From: an uncultured Bacilli bacterium
GTDB lineage: Bacteria > Bacillota_I > Bacilli_A > RF39 > UBA660
DNA: 35,472 bases
Direction: 5' to 3'
Assembly: GCA_947629405.1 (NCBI GenBank)
Contig: CANRDL010000010.1
Span: 1-35,472 of the forward strand
Positions 7,309 to 16,117 of this stretch are shown here, one piece after another. Both the position numbers and the translations under genes were made by a program. How positions within the stretch are numbered: position 1 is the first letter of the stretch; each line of letters starts with the position of its first letter. The notes below the pieces were generated by a model. The model had not been told where the DNA came from, ran no database searches, and saw nothing but the letters and a program-made list of their open reading frames with translations.

Positions 7309-9213
7309 ATGAAAAAATATGATGAGAGTTCAATTAAAATATTAGAAGGACTTGAAGCAGTAAGAAAAAGACCGGGAATGTATATTGGTAGTACAGATAA
7401 TAGAGGACTACATCATATGGCTTGGGAAATTGTTGATAATGCAATGGATGAAGTTATAAATGGTTTTGGTAATAATATTAAAGTAACTATAAATAAAGAT
7501 AATTCAATTACAGTTAAAGACAATGGTCGAGGTATTCCTATTGGTATGCATGCCTCTGGTAAGTCTACACCCGAAGTTATTTTTACTGTTTTACATGCTG
7601 GTGGTAAATTTACTAGTGAAGGCTATACAGTCTCTGGTGGACTTCATGGAGTAGGAGCATCAGTTGTAAATGCTTTATCTAGTTATATGAAAGTAACAAT
7701 TCATCATGATGGAAAAATTGCGGAAATTGAATTTGAAAATGGGGGAAAAGTTAAAAGCCCACTAAAGGTAATTGGTAATACAAATAAAACAGGAACGGAA
7801 GTTACATTTAAAGCTGATGAAAATATATTTAAAAATGCAAGATTTTCTTATACTACTTTATGTGAAAGACTACAAGAATCTGCCTTTTTGGTACCAGAGC
7901 TTACCATTGAAGTTAATGATTTAGAAGATGATAGACATGATGTTTATCATTATGAAAAAGGTATTCATTCTTTTGTAGAATATATAAATCAACATAAAAC
8001 AACTTTAAATGATGTTTTGAGTTTTAGTGGCAAAAAAAATAATATAATAGTTGATGTTTCTTTACAATATAATAATAGTTATAATGAAAGTATTTTATCT
8101 TTCGTTAATAATGTTAGAACATCTGATGGTGGAACACATGAAGTTGGTTTTAAGACAGGAATTACCAAAGCGTTTAATGATTATGCCAAAAATAATAATT
8201 TAATTAAATCTAAAGAGGGTTCATTTGATGGTAGCGATATAAGAGAAGGATTAGCGGCCGTAATAAGTTTAAAAATTCCTGAAAATCTATTACAATTTGA
8301 AGGACAAACTAAGGGAAAACTGGGAACACCTGAAGCAAGAAGTGTTGTCGAAGGAATAGTTTATGATAATGTATCTTTCTTCTTAGAAGAAAATAAAGAT
8401 GTTGCTCTTTTAATAATCGACAAAGCATTAAAATCAAAAATGGCAAGAGAAGCGGCTAGAAAAGCACGAGAAGAAGCGAGAAATGGTAAGTCAAAAAAAG
8501 CAATTGAAAAAAATTTATCAGGAAAACTTTCCCCAGCCCAAGCAAAAAATCCCAAAATAAACGAATTATTTTTAGTAGAGGGAGATTCAGCAGGTGGTTC
8601 AGCTAAAGCAGGAAGAAATAGAAAATTTCAAGCTATACTACCTCTTAAAGGTAAAGTTTTAAATTCGCAAAAAGCATCAATGAGTGAGATTTTAAAGAAT
8701 GAAGAATTAAATACAATGATTCATACTATTGGGGCAGGAGTCGGTTCGGATTTTGTCGTTAAAGATTCTAATTATGATAAAGTAATAATTATGACCGATG
8801 CTGATGTAGATGGTGCCCATATCCAAATTTTACTTCTTACTTTTTTCTACAATTATATGCGTGGTTTAATTGAAGCAGGAAAACTTTATATTGCTCTTCC
8901 ACCTCTTTATAAAATTGATTATGGCAAAAAACATTTCTATGCTTATTCTGATGAAGAATTGGATGAAATAAAAAGTAAAAATACTGGAAAATGTACTGTT
9001 CAAAGATACAAAGGTTTAGGTGAAATGAATCCTGATCAACTATGGGAAACTACTATGAATCCAGATTGTCGTACCCTTATTAGGGTAAATATTAATGATG
9101 CTGCCCTTGCTGATCGAAGAGTAAATGTCTTAATGGGTGATAAAGTTGAACCGCGTAAAGAATGGATTAATGAAAATGTTGAATTTACATTAGAAGATGA
9201 TTATAGAGGGTAG
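7309..9213 (+). CDS. parE: DNA topoisomerase IV subunit B
   Basis: 634 residues from ATG 7309, which has GGTGAT four bases upstream and matches the family N-terminus; the frame extends to 7225, but that part crosses the upstream terminator. GHKL ATPase: 'VRKRPGMYIGSTDNRGLHHM', Asn44 in VDNAMDE, the 'VKDNGRGIP' loop, 'SGGLHGVGASVVNAL' ATP lid. Toprim: EGDSAGGSAK (424-433) and the metal-binding DADVDGAH (from 497). The segment 'NLSGKLSPAQAKNPKINELF' together with 'ILKNEELNTMIHTIGAGVG' favours ParE over GyrB. With ParC it forms the A2B2 decatenase that separates daughter chromosomes. parC starts nine bases after the stop, so the two form an operon. Confidence 0.94.
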   Translation: MKKYDESSIKILEGLEAVRKRPGMYIGSTDNRGLHHMAWEIVDNAMDEVINGFGNNIKVTINKDNSITVKDNGRGIPIGMHASGKSTPEVIFTVLHAGGKFTSEGYTVSGGLHGVGASVVNALSSYMKVTIHHDGKIAEIEFENGGKVKSPLKVIGNTNKTGTEVTFKADENIFKNARFSYTTLCERLQESAFLVPELTIEVNDLEDDRHDVYHYEKGIHSFVEYINQHKTTLNDVLSFSGKKNNIIVDVSLQYNNSYNESILSFVNNVRTSDGGTHEVGFKTGITKAFNDYAKNNNLIKSKEGSFDGSDIREGLAAVISLKIPENLLQFEGQTKGKLGTPEARSVVEGIVYDNVSFFLEENKDVALLIIDKALKSKMAREAARKAREEARNGKSKKAIEKNLSGKLSPAQAKNPKINELFLVEGDSAGGSAKAGRNRKFQAILPLKGKVLNSQKASMSEILKNEELNTMIHTIGAGVGSDFVVKDSNYDKVIIMTDADVDGAHIQILLLTFFYNYMRGLIEAGKLYIALPPLYKIDYGKKHFYAYSDEELDEIKSKNTGKCTVQRYKGLGEMNPDQLWETTMNPDCRTLIRVNINDAALADRRVNVLMGDKVEPRKEWINENVEFTLEDDYRG

Positions 9214-9222
9214 GAAGAATAT

Positions 9223-11733
9223 ATGAAAAATGATACAAAAGATGTTTTAAATAGAATACAAGATTATGCTTTAGAAGAAATTATGGGCTTGCGATTTGGA
9301 GCCTATGCTAAAGAAATAATTCAAGATAGAGCGATACCAGATGTAAGAGATGGTTTAAAACCTGTTCAAAGAAGAATACTTTTTGATATGTATAAAAATA
9401 ATAATACATATGAAAAAGGTTATGTAAAATGTGCTTATACTGTTGGTTCAGTTTTAGGTAAATATCATCCGCATGGTGATTCATCTGTATATGATGCTAT
9501 GATAAGAATGAGTCAATGGTGGAAACAAAATGAAATTCTAGTTGATATTCATGGTAATAATGGTTCGATGGATGGCGATTCTCCAGCCGCTTATCGTTAT
9601 ACTGAGGCTCGACTTTCCAAAATTAGTATTGAGCTTTTAAAAGATTTAGATAAAAATACTGTAGCTTTTGCTCCTAACTTTGATGATCGTTTTTTAGAGC
9701 CAACTGTATTGCCGGCAAAATTTCCTAATCTACTTGTAAATGGTACTAACGGAATATCTGCTGGTTATGCAACAAATATTCCCCCACATAATCTAGGGGA
9801 AATAATTGATGCTACTATCAAACGAATTGAATCTCCTAATTGTCGTTTGGAAACAATTTTAGATATTGTAAAAGGTCCAGATTTTCCAACTGGTGGAATT
9901 GTCGAGGGTAAAAATGGCATTATTGATGCTTTTAAAACTGGACGAGGTAAAGTTATTGTTAGAAGTAAAGTAGAATTTGTAAAATCTCAATCTAAAGAGC
10001 AAATAATAGTGACCGAAATTCCTTTTGATGTCAACAAACAAAATCTTGTTAAAAAAATAGATGATATTCGTATTGATAAAAAAATTGAAGGAATTGCTGA
10101 AGTTAGAGATGAAACTGATAAAGATGGTTTAAGAATTGCTATTGATCTTAAAAAAGGTGTTAAAAAAGAAATAATTCTTAATTATTTGCTTAAAAATACT
10201 GATCTTTCTATTTCTTATAACTACAATATGGTAGCAATTGTTAATAGGCGACCAATGACATTAGGCATTTTAGCAATTTTAGACGCTTATATTGCTCACA
10301 AAAAAGAAGTTATAATTAAACGAAGTGAATTTGATCTTTTAAATTATAAAACAAATTTACATATTATAGAAGGATTAATTAAAGCCTTAGATATTTTAGA
10401 TGATGTAATAAAAACAATTAGAGCATCTAAAAATAAAGCTGATGCTAAAATCAATTTAGTTAACAACTATGATTTTACTATGGAACAAGCTGAGGCTATT
10501 GTCGATTTACAATTATATAAATTAACTAATACTGATGTATCAGAATTAGAAAGTAAGTTAGAACAATTAACTCAATTCATCAATGCCTTGGAAAGTATTT
10601 TAAATGATCCTGAAAAATTAAAAGAAGTTATGAAACATGAACTTAAAAAGATTAAAAAAGAATATGCTACGGAAAGACGCACAGAAATACATGATGAAAT
10701 AACTGATATAAAATTAGAAAAAACACATTTAATTCCTAAAGTTAAAACTTATGTTATAGTTACTAATGAAGGATACTTAAAAAGAGTATCTCCTAAGAGT
10801 TATGCTGCCAAGAATGATGAAACAACTTTAAAACCTGGTGATTTTATTACTCATGTATATGAAACAGACACTTTATCTAATTTAATATTATTTACATCTT
10901 TAGGAAGATATTTATTTATTCCTGTTCATGAAATAGCCGAATGTAAATGGAAAGAACTGGGTAAACATGTAAATAATTTAAGAAATATTGAATCAAAAGA
11001 GACAATTATTGGATCCCTTATTTATAATGATAAAGATATCGTAACGATGTTTACAAAGAATGGTCAAGTAAAAAGAACTTATCTTAAAGACATGTTTGTC
11101 ACTCGTTTTTCTAAGCCAATGACTGCTATTAAACTTAAAAATGATGATGAATTATTATTTATTACAACGGATACTAATGATAGTTTAATTGTCACTAATA
11201 ATGGTTATTATTTAAGATATTCATCAAAGGAAATTCCAATAGTAGGTATAAAAGCAAGTGGAGTTAAAGGAATTAATTTAAAAGATGATAAAGTAGTATT
11301 TGCTTCTAATATAGGTGAAAAAGAATACTTAGTTATCTTTAATAATTCTAATGGTTTAAAAAGAATAAAACTGGATTCTTTAAATACTTTAACTAGAGCC
11401 AAAAAAGGAAATATGTTATTTAAAAAATTAAAAACAGTCGATATAAAATTAACATCGGGATTATTAACTACTTCTAAAAGTAATATTGGTCTTAAAACAG
11501 ATGAAGATTTAATAAGTATAAAAACAAGTGATGTACCTATTAAAGATTTAACTAATACTTTTTCTAATGTTGTATCTAAAAAAATAATTAAACCATATAT
11601 TATTTATGGAGAAGAAAAAATTAGTTTTGAAGAAGAAAAAGATAAAACAGAAGAAAAAAATATAAAAGAAAAAAAAGAAGAGAAGATTAAAGAATTAACT
11701 ATTTCTGATTTTATTGATGAATTTAAAATTTAG
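9223..11733 (+). CDS. parC: DNA topoisomerase IV subunit A
   Basis: 836 residues. The winged-helix breakage domain has 'IPDVRDGLKPVQRRILFDMY', the quinolone-determining segment 'HPHGDSSVYDAMIRM' and the active-site Tyr126 in 'AAYRYTEARLS'. Positions equivalent to GyrA Ser83 and Asp87 are Ser87 and Asp91, the unmutated state. The coiled coil and gate lie around residues 350-490; the C-terminal beta-pinwheel follows ('VIVTNEGYLKRVSPKSY', 'TMFTKNGQVKRTYLKDMF'). There is no GyrA-box, which supports ParC over GyrA. The end is a Lys/Glu-rich linker and 'LTISDFIDEFKI'. An intrinsic terminator follows and overlaps the next gene's ribosome site. Confidence 0.94.
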   Translation: MKNDTKDVLNRIQDYALEEIMGLRFGAYAKEIIQDRAIPDVRDGLKPVQRRILFDMYKNNNTYEKGYVKCAYTVGSVLGKYHPHGDSSVYDAMIRMSQWWKQNEILVDIHGNNGSMDGDSPAAYRYTEARLSKISIELLKDLDKNTVAFAPNFDDRFLEPTVLPAKFPNLLVNGTNGISAGYATNIPPHNLGEIIDATIKRIESPNCRLETILDIVKGPDFPTGGIVEGKNGIIDAFKTGRGKVIVRSKVEFVKSQSKEQIIVTEIPFDVNKQNLVKKIDDIRIDKKIEGIAEVRDETDKDGLRIAIDLKKGVKKEIILNYLLKNTDLSISYNYNMVAIVNRRPMTLGILAILDAYIAHKKEVIIKRSEFDLLNYKTNLHIIEGLIKALDILDDVIKTIRASKNKADAKINLVNNYDFTMEQAEAIVDLQLYKLTNTDVSELESKLEQLTQFINALESILNDPEKLKEVMKHELKKIKKEYATERRTEIHDEITDIKLEKTHLIPKVKTYVIVTNEGYLKRVSPKSYAAKNDETTLKPGDFITHVYETDTLSNLILFTSLGRYLFIPVHEIAECKWKELGKHVNNLRNIESKETIIGSLIYNDKDIVTMFTKNGQVKRTYLKDMFVTRFSKPMTAIKLKNDDELLFITTDTNDSLIVTNNGYYLRYSSKEIPIVGIKASGVKGINLKDDKVVFASNIGEKEYLVIFNNSNGLKRIKLDSLNTLTRAKKGNMLFKKLKTVDIKLTSGLLTTSKSNIGLKTDEDLISIKTSDVPIKDLTNTFSNVVSKKIIKPYIIYGEEKISFEEEKDKTEEKNIKEKKEEKIKELTISDFIDEFKI

Positions 11734-11737
11734 TATT

Positions 11738-11778
11738 AAACCACTTACTAAAATCATAAATTATAGTAGGTGGTTTTT
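11738..11778 (+). terminator. terminator hairpin that also masks the ylbD ribosome site
   Basis: Arms AAACCACTTACTA (11738-11750) and TAGTAGGTGGTTT (11764-11776) pair over 13 bases with one G-T wobble; loop of 13; five T follow directly. The right arm contains the TAGGTGG ribosome site of ylbD, whose ATG starts at 11779. Confidence 0.75.
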
Positions 11779-12147
11779 ATGTCAAAAAAAGATGAATTTA
11801 AAAAATTTGCTTCCAGTCATCCTGAACTTAACGATTATGTTAATAATGGTTCTATGACTTGGCAAAAATTTTTTGAAATGTATGATATTTATGGAGAAGA
11901 TAATAGAAGTTGGGATAAATATTTAAAAAGTTCGCAAACAAAAACTAACTCTTCTTTAAATATGTCGTCAATTCCTAAAATTATTAAAAATATTGATATG
12001 AATTCTATTCAAGAGCATATTAATACTGCTCAAAAAGCCTTAGGAGTAATTCAGGAACTAACTACTAAAAATACTTCTTCATCGGTAATAAATGCTGCTA
12101 AAGGGCCATCTAATACTCGACCAATTAATAAATTTTTTGAGGATTAA
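11779..12147 (+). CDS. ylbD: YlbD-family protein
   Basis: About 122 residues from ATG 11779 (TAGGTGG six bases upstream); the frame runs back to a GTG at 11770 that lies inside the ribosome site. The N-terminal half is the YlbD signature: 'FKKFASSHPELNDYVNNGSM' then 'TWQKFFEMYDIYGEDNRSW', matching the (E/D)FKxFVxxHPxLxxxVxxGxxTWQExxExWxLxGEDDxxW pattern. The second half is Ser/Thr/Asn-rich with a helix 'SIQEHINTAQKALGVIQELT'. YlbD was annotated as a putative coat protein in Bacillus, but its presence in lineages without obvious sporulation genes points to another, unknown role. ylbE follows three bases later, as in Bacillus. Confidence 0.82.
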   Translation: MSKKDEFKKFASSHPELNDYVNNGSMTWQKFFEMYDIYGEDNRSWDKYLKSSQTKTNSSLNMSSIPKIIKNIDMNSIQEHINTAQKALGVIQELTTKNTSSSVINAAKGPSNTRPINKFFED

Positions 12148-12149
12148 TA

Positions 12150-12374
12150 ATGCAATTAAGAACGCAATTTGAAATTAAAAATGGGAAAAAACTATACGAA
12201 TATCTAAAAAATAATTCTAATTATATTAAAATGCTTAATCGTAACTCTGATAATTTTAAAACATTTGAATCAGATATGAAAGATAAATATAAAATTAGGC
12301 CGACAGATAAAATAAATGATGTAATAGATAATATTGATTTAGTGTCAAATATGTTAAGTGCATTTAAAAATTAA
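12150..12374 (+). CDS. ylbE: YlbE-like protein
   Basis: 74 residues. It shows the YlbE pattern: an N-terminal helix (KLYEYLKNNSNYIKMLNRNS, where family members have the 'WYRxLxRNP' motif), a conserved Phe-Glu ('FKTFESDMKDKYK'), and a C-terminal helix ending 'VSNMLSAFKN', like the 'MANMMLxML' end of the Bacillus protein. Identification rests partly on position directly after ylbD, which is the Bacillus order. Function is unknown. Cytosolic, with no Cys. It starts just after the ylbD stop, so translational coupling is likely; I see no separate ribosome site better than GAGGAT. Confidence 0.68.
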   Translation: MQLRTQFEIKNGKKLYEYLKNNSNYIKMLNRNSDNFKTFESDMKDKYKIRPTDKINDVIDNIDLVSNMLSAFKN

Positions 12375-12441
12375 AAAAAAGGTTTGTAAAAATTATATAA
12401 TAATGATAAAATGATACTAGATATAATTGGAGGAATGAACA

Positions 12442-12846
12442 ATGGCACTAAAAAATTTAAAAAAAGCATTATTTTCCGATGGTGAAGATAAAGATAATAT
12501 AGAAGATAGTTATTATGTAATGTCTGAAAGTGAGGCTTTAAAAGAAGCAGATAAAACTGGCAGCAAAATGATTTTAATTGAACCTCGTGCAAATTCTGAA
12601 TCTCAACAAATTGCTGATCATTTAAAAAATCGAAATAGCGTTGTTGTAAATTTAAAAAGAGTTACTTCCGCACAAGCTAAAAGAATAATTGATTTTTTAA
12701 GTGGTACAGTTTATGCAATTGGCGGAGAATTACAAAAAATTGGCAATGGTATATATTTATGTACACCAAATAATGTAAACATTCAAGGAAAAATAACTGA
12801 AGATGGTAAAGAAGAAAAACCAAAAGATGAAGAAGTAGAATGGTAA
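12442..12846 (+). CDS. sepF: cell division protein SepF
   Basis: 134 residues. The N-terminal amphipathic helix ([11 protein letters not shown]) would bind membrane; an acidic linker ([13 protein letters not shown]) follows; the SepF core begins '[20 protein letters not shown]' and contains '[20 protein letters not shown]' and the diagnostic '[20 protein letters not shown]' then '[12 protein letters not shown]'. SepF forms rings that anchor and bundle FtsZ at the division site. The Bacillus neighbours ylmD/ylmE/ylmG are missing; sepF here lies between ylbE and divIVA. GGAGG lies eight bases before the ATG. A TATAAT at 12422-12427 is close enough to give a nearly leaderless mRNA, so it may not be the true promoter. 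Confidence 0.95.
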   Translation: MALKNLKKALFSDGEDKDNIEDSYYVMSESEALKEADKTGSKMILIEPRANSESQQIADHLKNRNSVVVNLKRVTSAQAKRIIDFLSGTVYAIGGELQKIGNGIYLCTPNNVNIQGKITEDGKEEKPKDEEVEW

Positions 12847-12867
12847 TAAAATAGAAAAGGGCGTATT

Positions 12868-13299
12868 ATGAATAAGTTTAATACTAGTTTTAAAGGCTAT
12901 GATAAAACTGAAGTTGATAAATTTATTGATGAAGTTACTATGAGATATAGTAATCTTTTAAATGCCCTAAAAGTTAAAGAACAAGAATTAAAAGAAACTA
13001 AAGAAAAATTAGATTATTTTGATAATTTAGTGGATTCTTTAAATAAAGCAATGATGGCGGCCGAAGAAACATCTGCAAATATTAAAAAAATGGCCAGGGA
13101 AGAGAGTAATCAAGTCATTCAAACAGCTAAAAATAATGCTTCTAGGATTATAAATGAGGCTTTACTTAAAGCGGAACAAGCAGAGCTTGAGGCTGATGCC
13201 ATAAAAAGAAAAGTGGCAGCTTATAAAAGAAAAATCAAAGCTATTGTTAATGAGCAATTAGAATATTTAGACGATATCGATAAGGTAGAAATAGATTAA
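12868..13299 (+). CDS. divIVA: DivIVA-domain protein
   Basis: 143 residues. The N-terminal DivIVA signature is 'FNTSFKGYDKTEVDKFIDEV', with Phe at the membrane-inserting position and the G-Y-D-x-x-E-V-D-x-F core. Nearly all the rest is coiled coil, from residue 30 to about 130 ('KVKEQELKETKEKLDYFDNL', then Ala-rich heptads). DivIVA proteins recognise strongly curved membrane at poles and septa and recruit partners. It follows sepF by 21 bases, a conserved pairing in Gram-positives. It is a little shorter than Bacillus DivIVA (164), so a GpsB-like or reduced DivIVA role is possible. Confidence 0.9.
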   Translation: MNKFNTSFKGYDKTEVDKFIDEVTMRYSNLLNALKVKEQELKETKEKLDYFDNLVDSLNKAMMAAEETSANIKKMAREESNQVIQTAKNNASRIINEALLKAEQAELEADAIKRKVAAYKRKIKAIVNEQLEYLDDIDKVEID

Positions 13300-13325
13300 A
13301 CAAGAATTTAACTTGTTTAATTTTT
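13298..13325 (+). terminator. probable intrinsic terminator
   Basis: Stem AAACAAG/CTTGTTT (13298-13304, 13312-13318), seven-base loop, then AATTTTTAA. Weak but at the right place after divIVA. Confidence 0.55.
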
Positions 13326-13367
13326 AATTACAACAAAAATAGTCTAGATATATTTATTTTTTTTTTG

Positions 13368-13373
13368 TATAAT
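13368..13373 (+). promoter_or_regulatory. putative -10 box
   Basis: TATAAT after a T-rich stretch, 37 bases before the histidine phosphatase gene; no recognisable -35 box. Confidence 0.35.
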
Positions 13374-13409
13374 TATATAGAGACTTTTTAAATCTTAGGA
13401 AGGAAATAT

Positions 13410-13937
13410 ATGAAGTTATATTTAGTAAGACATGGTCAAACTGATTGGAATAAGCTGGGATTAATTCAAGGTGATTCTGATATTCCTTTAAATAATGAAG
13501 GTATTAAGCAAGCAAAAATTGTTAAAACAAAAATTAAAGATAAAATTGATATATGTTTTACTAGTCCTTTAAAAAGAGCATTTCAAACAGCTAAAATTAT
13601 TACCGATGTCAATATAGTATTCGATAAAAGATTAATCGAACGAAATATGGGAGAATTTGAAGGAAAAGATTTCTCAATTTATGCTGCTGGAGATTATTGG
13701 AATTATGATTTAAATTCTGGTGATTATGGGGTAGAAAAAGTCCAAGATTTATTTAAAAGATCTCAAAATTTTATGGAAATGCTAAAAGAAAATTATAGTG
13801 ATAAGACTGTTTTAGTAGTGTCACATGGTGCAACTATTAGGGCATTAAATTTTGTTATTAAGGGTTATAATCCTAATATTGATTTTTTAAAATTTAAAGT
13901 TCCTAATTGTAAAGTCTTAGAATTTGATATTAAATAA
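13410..13937 (+). CDS. histidine phosphatase (phosphoglycerate mutase-like)
   Basis: 175 residues, branch-1 histidine phosphatase. The phospho-accepting His is in 'LYLVRHGQTDWN' (RHG motif, His8); 'TSPLKRAFQTAKII' gives the conserved Arg; 'LIERNMGEFEGKDF' gives the acid/base Glu; and 'VVSHGATIRALNF' gives the second His (His139). Members in this size range include broad-specificity phosphatases (PhoE/GpmB/CobC-like) rather than the cofactor-dependent glycolytic mutase, which is longer. The substrate cannot be told. GGAAGGAA precedes the ATG. The ackA start is only 16 bases after the stop, so they are co-transcribed. Confidence 0.85.
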   Translation: MKLYLVRHGQTDWNKLGLIQGDSDIPLNNEGIKQAKIVKTKIKDKIDICFTSPLKRAFQTAKIITDVNIVFDKRLIERNMGEFEGKDFSIYAAGDYWNYDLNSGDYGVEKVQDLFKRSQNFMEMLKENYSDKTVLVVSHGATIRALNFVIKGYNPNIDFLKFKVPNCKVLEFDIK

Positions 13938-13953
13938 AGAAAGAGGAGAATAT

Positions 13954-15132
13954 ATGAAAATATTATCAGTAAATTGTGGTAGTTCATCATTAAAATTTCA
14001 ATTATTTGAATTACCAGAAGAAAAAGTATTAATTTCCGGAGTATTTGAAAGAATAGGTATTGATAATTCTTTTTATACAATTAAAATTAATGATGAAAAA
14101 ATAAAAAAGGAAATGGAACTTAAAAATCATAAACAAGCTTTTGAGATTTTAACAGAAGAATTAATAAATTATAAATCTGTAAAAGATTTAAATGAAATCA
14201 AAGGTGTTGGTCATCGAATTGTTCAAGGTGGTTCTTATTTTGATAAAAGTGTAATAATTGATAACGATGTTGTTGAGAAAATATCTGAATTATCTTCGTT
14301 GGCACCACTTCATAATCCTGCAGCAATTATTGGAATAAAAGCCAGTCAAGAAGTTATGCCAAATGCTATACAGGTAGCAGTTTTCGATACTGCATTTCAT
14401 CAAACTATGAAAGAGGAGACATATTTATATGCGCTACCATATGAATTATATACTAAATATAAAATAAGACGCTATGGTGCCCATGGTACATCTCATAAAT
14501 ATCTGGCTTTGAAAATGGCCGAAATACTTAATACTAAAAATTCAAAAATCATTACTTGTCATATTGGTAGTGGTGGATCTATCAGTGCTATAAAAGATTC
14601 AAAATGTGTTAATACTTCGATGGGTCTTACCCCTAATGCGGGAATAATTATGGGAACTCGTTGCGGTGATATCGATGCCACAATTATTACTTATTTAATG
14701 CAAAAAGAAAATTTTACTGCCGAAGAAATTGATAAAATTCTCAACAAAGAAAGTGGTTTACTAGGAATAAGTGGTATTTCTTCTGATTCAAGAGATATTG
14801 AAGATGGTATTAAAGAAGGAAACCAAAGATGTATCTTAACTAATAAAATGTATGTTAGAAGAATAATTGATTATATAGCCAAATATTATGTAGAACTTGA
14901 AGGTGTTGATGCAATTGTCTTTTCAGCTGGTGTAGGTGAGAATTCCGTTAAAATACGCAAGGATATAATGGATGGTTTAAAAATTTTAGGTGTAGAATGT
15001 GATGATGAAAAAAATAATGTCAGAGGTAAATTAACTAAAATCACTAAAGATACTTCTAAAATACCTTGTTATATAATTCCTACTAATGAAGAATTAATGA
15101 TTGCTTTAGATACTTATGATTTAGTAAAATAA
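13954..15132 (+). CDS. ackA: acetate kinase
   Basis: 392 residues from ATG 13954 with AGAGGAGA upstream; a longer frame begins at TTG 13924, inside the previous gene, and is not credible. ASKHA-fold motifs: 'ILSVNCGSSSLKFQLFE' at the N-terminus, 'KGVGHRIVQGG', 'VFDTAFHQTM', 'RRYGAHGTSHKY', 'CHIGSGGSISAI', 'GIIMGTRCGDID' and 'VFSAGVGENS'. It makes ATP and acetate from acetyl phosphate, the last energy-yielding step of acetate fermentation. Phosphotransacetylase is not in this window. It stands in a group with nrnA-like and recX genes. Confidence 0.97.
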   Translation: MKILSVNCGSSSLKFQLFELPEEKVLISGVFERIGIDNSFYTIKINDEKIKKEMELKNHKQAFEILTEELINYKSVKDLNEIKGVGHRIVQGGSYFDKSVIIDNDVVEKISELSSLAPLHNPAAIIGIKASQEVMPNAIQVAVFDTAFHQTMKEETYLYALPYELYTKYKIRRYGAHGTSHKYLALKMAEILNTKNSKIITCHIGSGGSISAIKDSKCVNTSMGLTPNAGIIMGTRCGDIDATIITYLMQKENFTAEEIDKILNKESGLLGISGISSDSRDIEDGIKEGNQRCILTNKMYVRRIIDYIAKYYVELEGVDAIVFSAGVGENSVKIRKDIMDGLKILGVECDDEKNNVRGKLTKITKDTSKIPCYIIPTNEELMIALDTYDLVK

Positions 15133-15145
15133 AAAGGAGTATAAA

Positions 15146-16117
15146 ATGAATATAGGAACATTAAAAAGAAAAATTTTTAAAAGTATAAAAAGCCATGATG
15201 AAATTGTGATTGCAAGACATATAGGACCTGATCCCGATGCCATTGCATCTACTACTGCTTTAAAAGAATCAATAAAAGCAACTTTTAAAAATAAGAAAGT
15301 TTATGCTATAGGTAAAGGTATTTCGCGTTTTAAATATTTTGGTGAACTCGATAAAGTAGATGAAGAAAAACTTAAAAATCCTTTACTTATTGTTTTAGAT
15401 GTTCCTAATATTTCTAGAATTGATGGTATTGATTTTAAAAAATATAAAGATATTATTAAAATAGACCATCATCCTTTTGAAGATAAAATGGGTAATATAG
15501 AATGGATTGATGATAAAGCATCTAGTGTTTGTCAAATGATTGCTGAGCTTATATTTGATACAAATTTAAAATTACCTAAAAAAACGGCCGAAAATTTATT
15601 TATGGGAATTGTATCTGATAGTGAGCGTTTTTCATTATCTTATACATCTGCCAAAACATTTTTATTAGTTTCTAAATTATTAGAATATTCTAAAATTGAT
15701 ATTATATCTCTTTATAATAATTTATATATGCGTCCTTTTTCCGAAATTAGATTTCAAGGTTTTATTGCTACTCATTTAAATGTTACAGAAAATAATTTTG
15801 CTTATCTTAAAATTTCTAAAGAAGATATTTTAGAATATGGAGTTGATATTTCAACCCCTTCTAATTTAGTAAATAATTTTAATTATATAAAAGAAATATT
15901 AGCGTGGGCCTTAGTTATTTATGATGAAAAAAATGAATTATTTAAAGTTAATATTCGCTCACGAGGACCAATTATCAATCAAGTTGCATCTAAATATAAT
16001 GGGGGAGGACATCCTTTAGCAAGCGGAGCAAGAATTAAGAATGAAGCAGATGTTAATAATCTTTTTGCTGAACTTGATGAAGAATGTAAAAAATATAATG
16101 AAAATCGAAAAATTTAA
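15146..16117 (+). CDS. nrnA: DHH-family phosphoesterase (NrnA-type)
   Basis: 323 residues: DHH domain then DHHA1 domain. Motif I 'ARHIGPDPDAIAST' (His25, Asp29, Asp31), motif II 'LIVLDVPN', motif III 'IKIDHHPFED' (Asp107-His108-His109), motif IV 'GIVSDSERF', and the C-terminal substrate-binding 'YNGGGHPLASGARI' (GGGH at 286-289). NrnA-type enzymes degrade 2-5 nt RNA (nanoRNA), phosphoadenosine phosphate and, in some species, pApA from c-di-AMP turnover. There is no membrane or PAS domain, so it is not GdpP. AAAGGAGT lies eight bases before the ATG. Its end overlaps recX by 20 bases. Confidence 0.92.
   Translation: MNIGTLKRKIFKSIKSHDEIVIARHIGPDPDAIASTTALKESIKATFKNKKVYAIGKGISRFKYFGELDKVDEEKLKNPLLIVLDVPNISRIDGIDFKKYKDIIKIDHHPFEDKMGNIEWIDDKASSVCQMIAELIFDTNLKLPKKTAENLFMGIVSDSERFSLSYTSAKTFLLVSKLLEYSKIDIISLYNNLYMRPFSEIRFQGFIATHLNVTENNFAYLKISKEDILEYGVDISTPSNLVNNFNYIKEILAWALVIYDEKNELFKVNIRSRGPIINQVASKYNGGGHPLASGARIKNEADVNNLFAELDEECKKYNENRKI

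Noticed and set aside
7309-11733. GyrB/GyrA instead of ParE/ParC
   Set aside because: The B subunit has ParE-type segments around the Toprim domain and the A subunit has no GyrA-box; their direct parE-parC order also fits topoisomerase IV.
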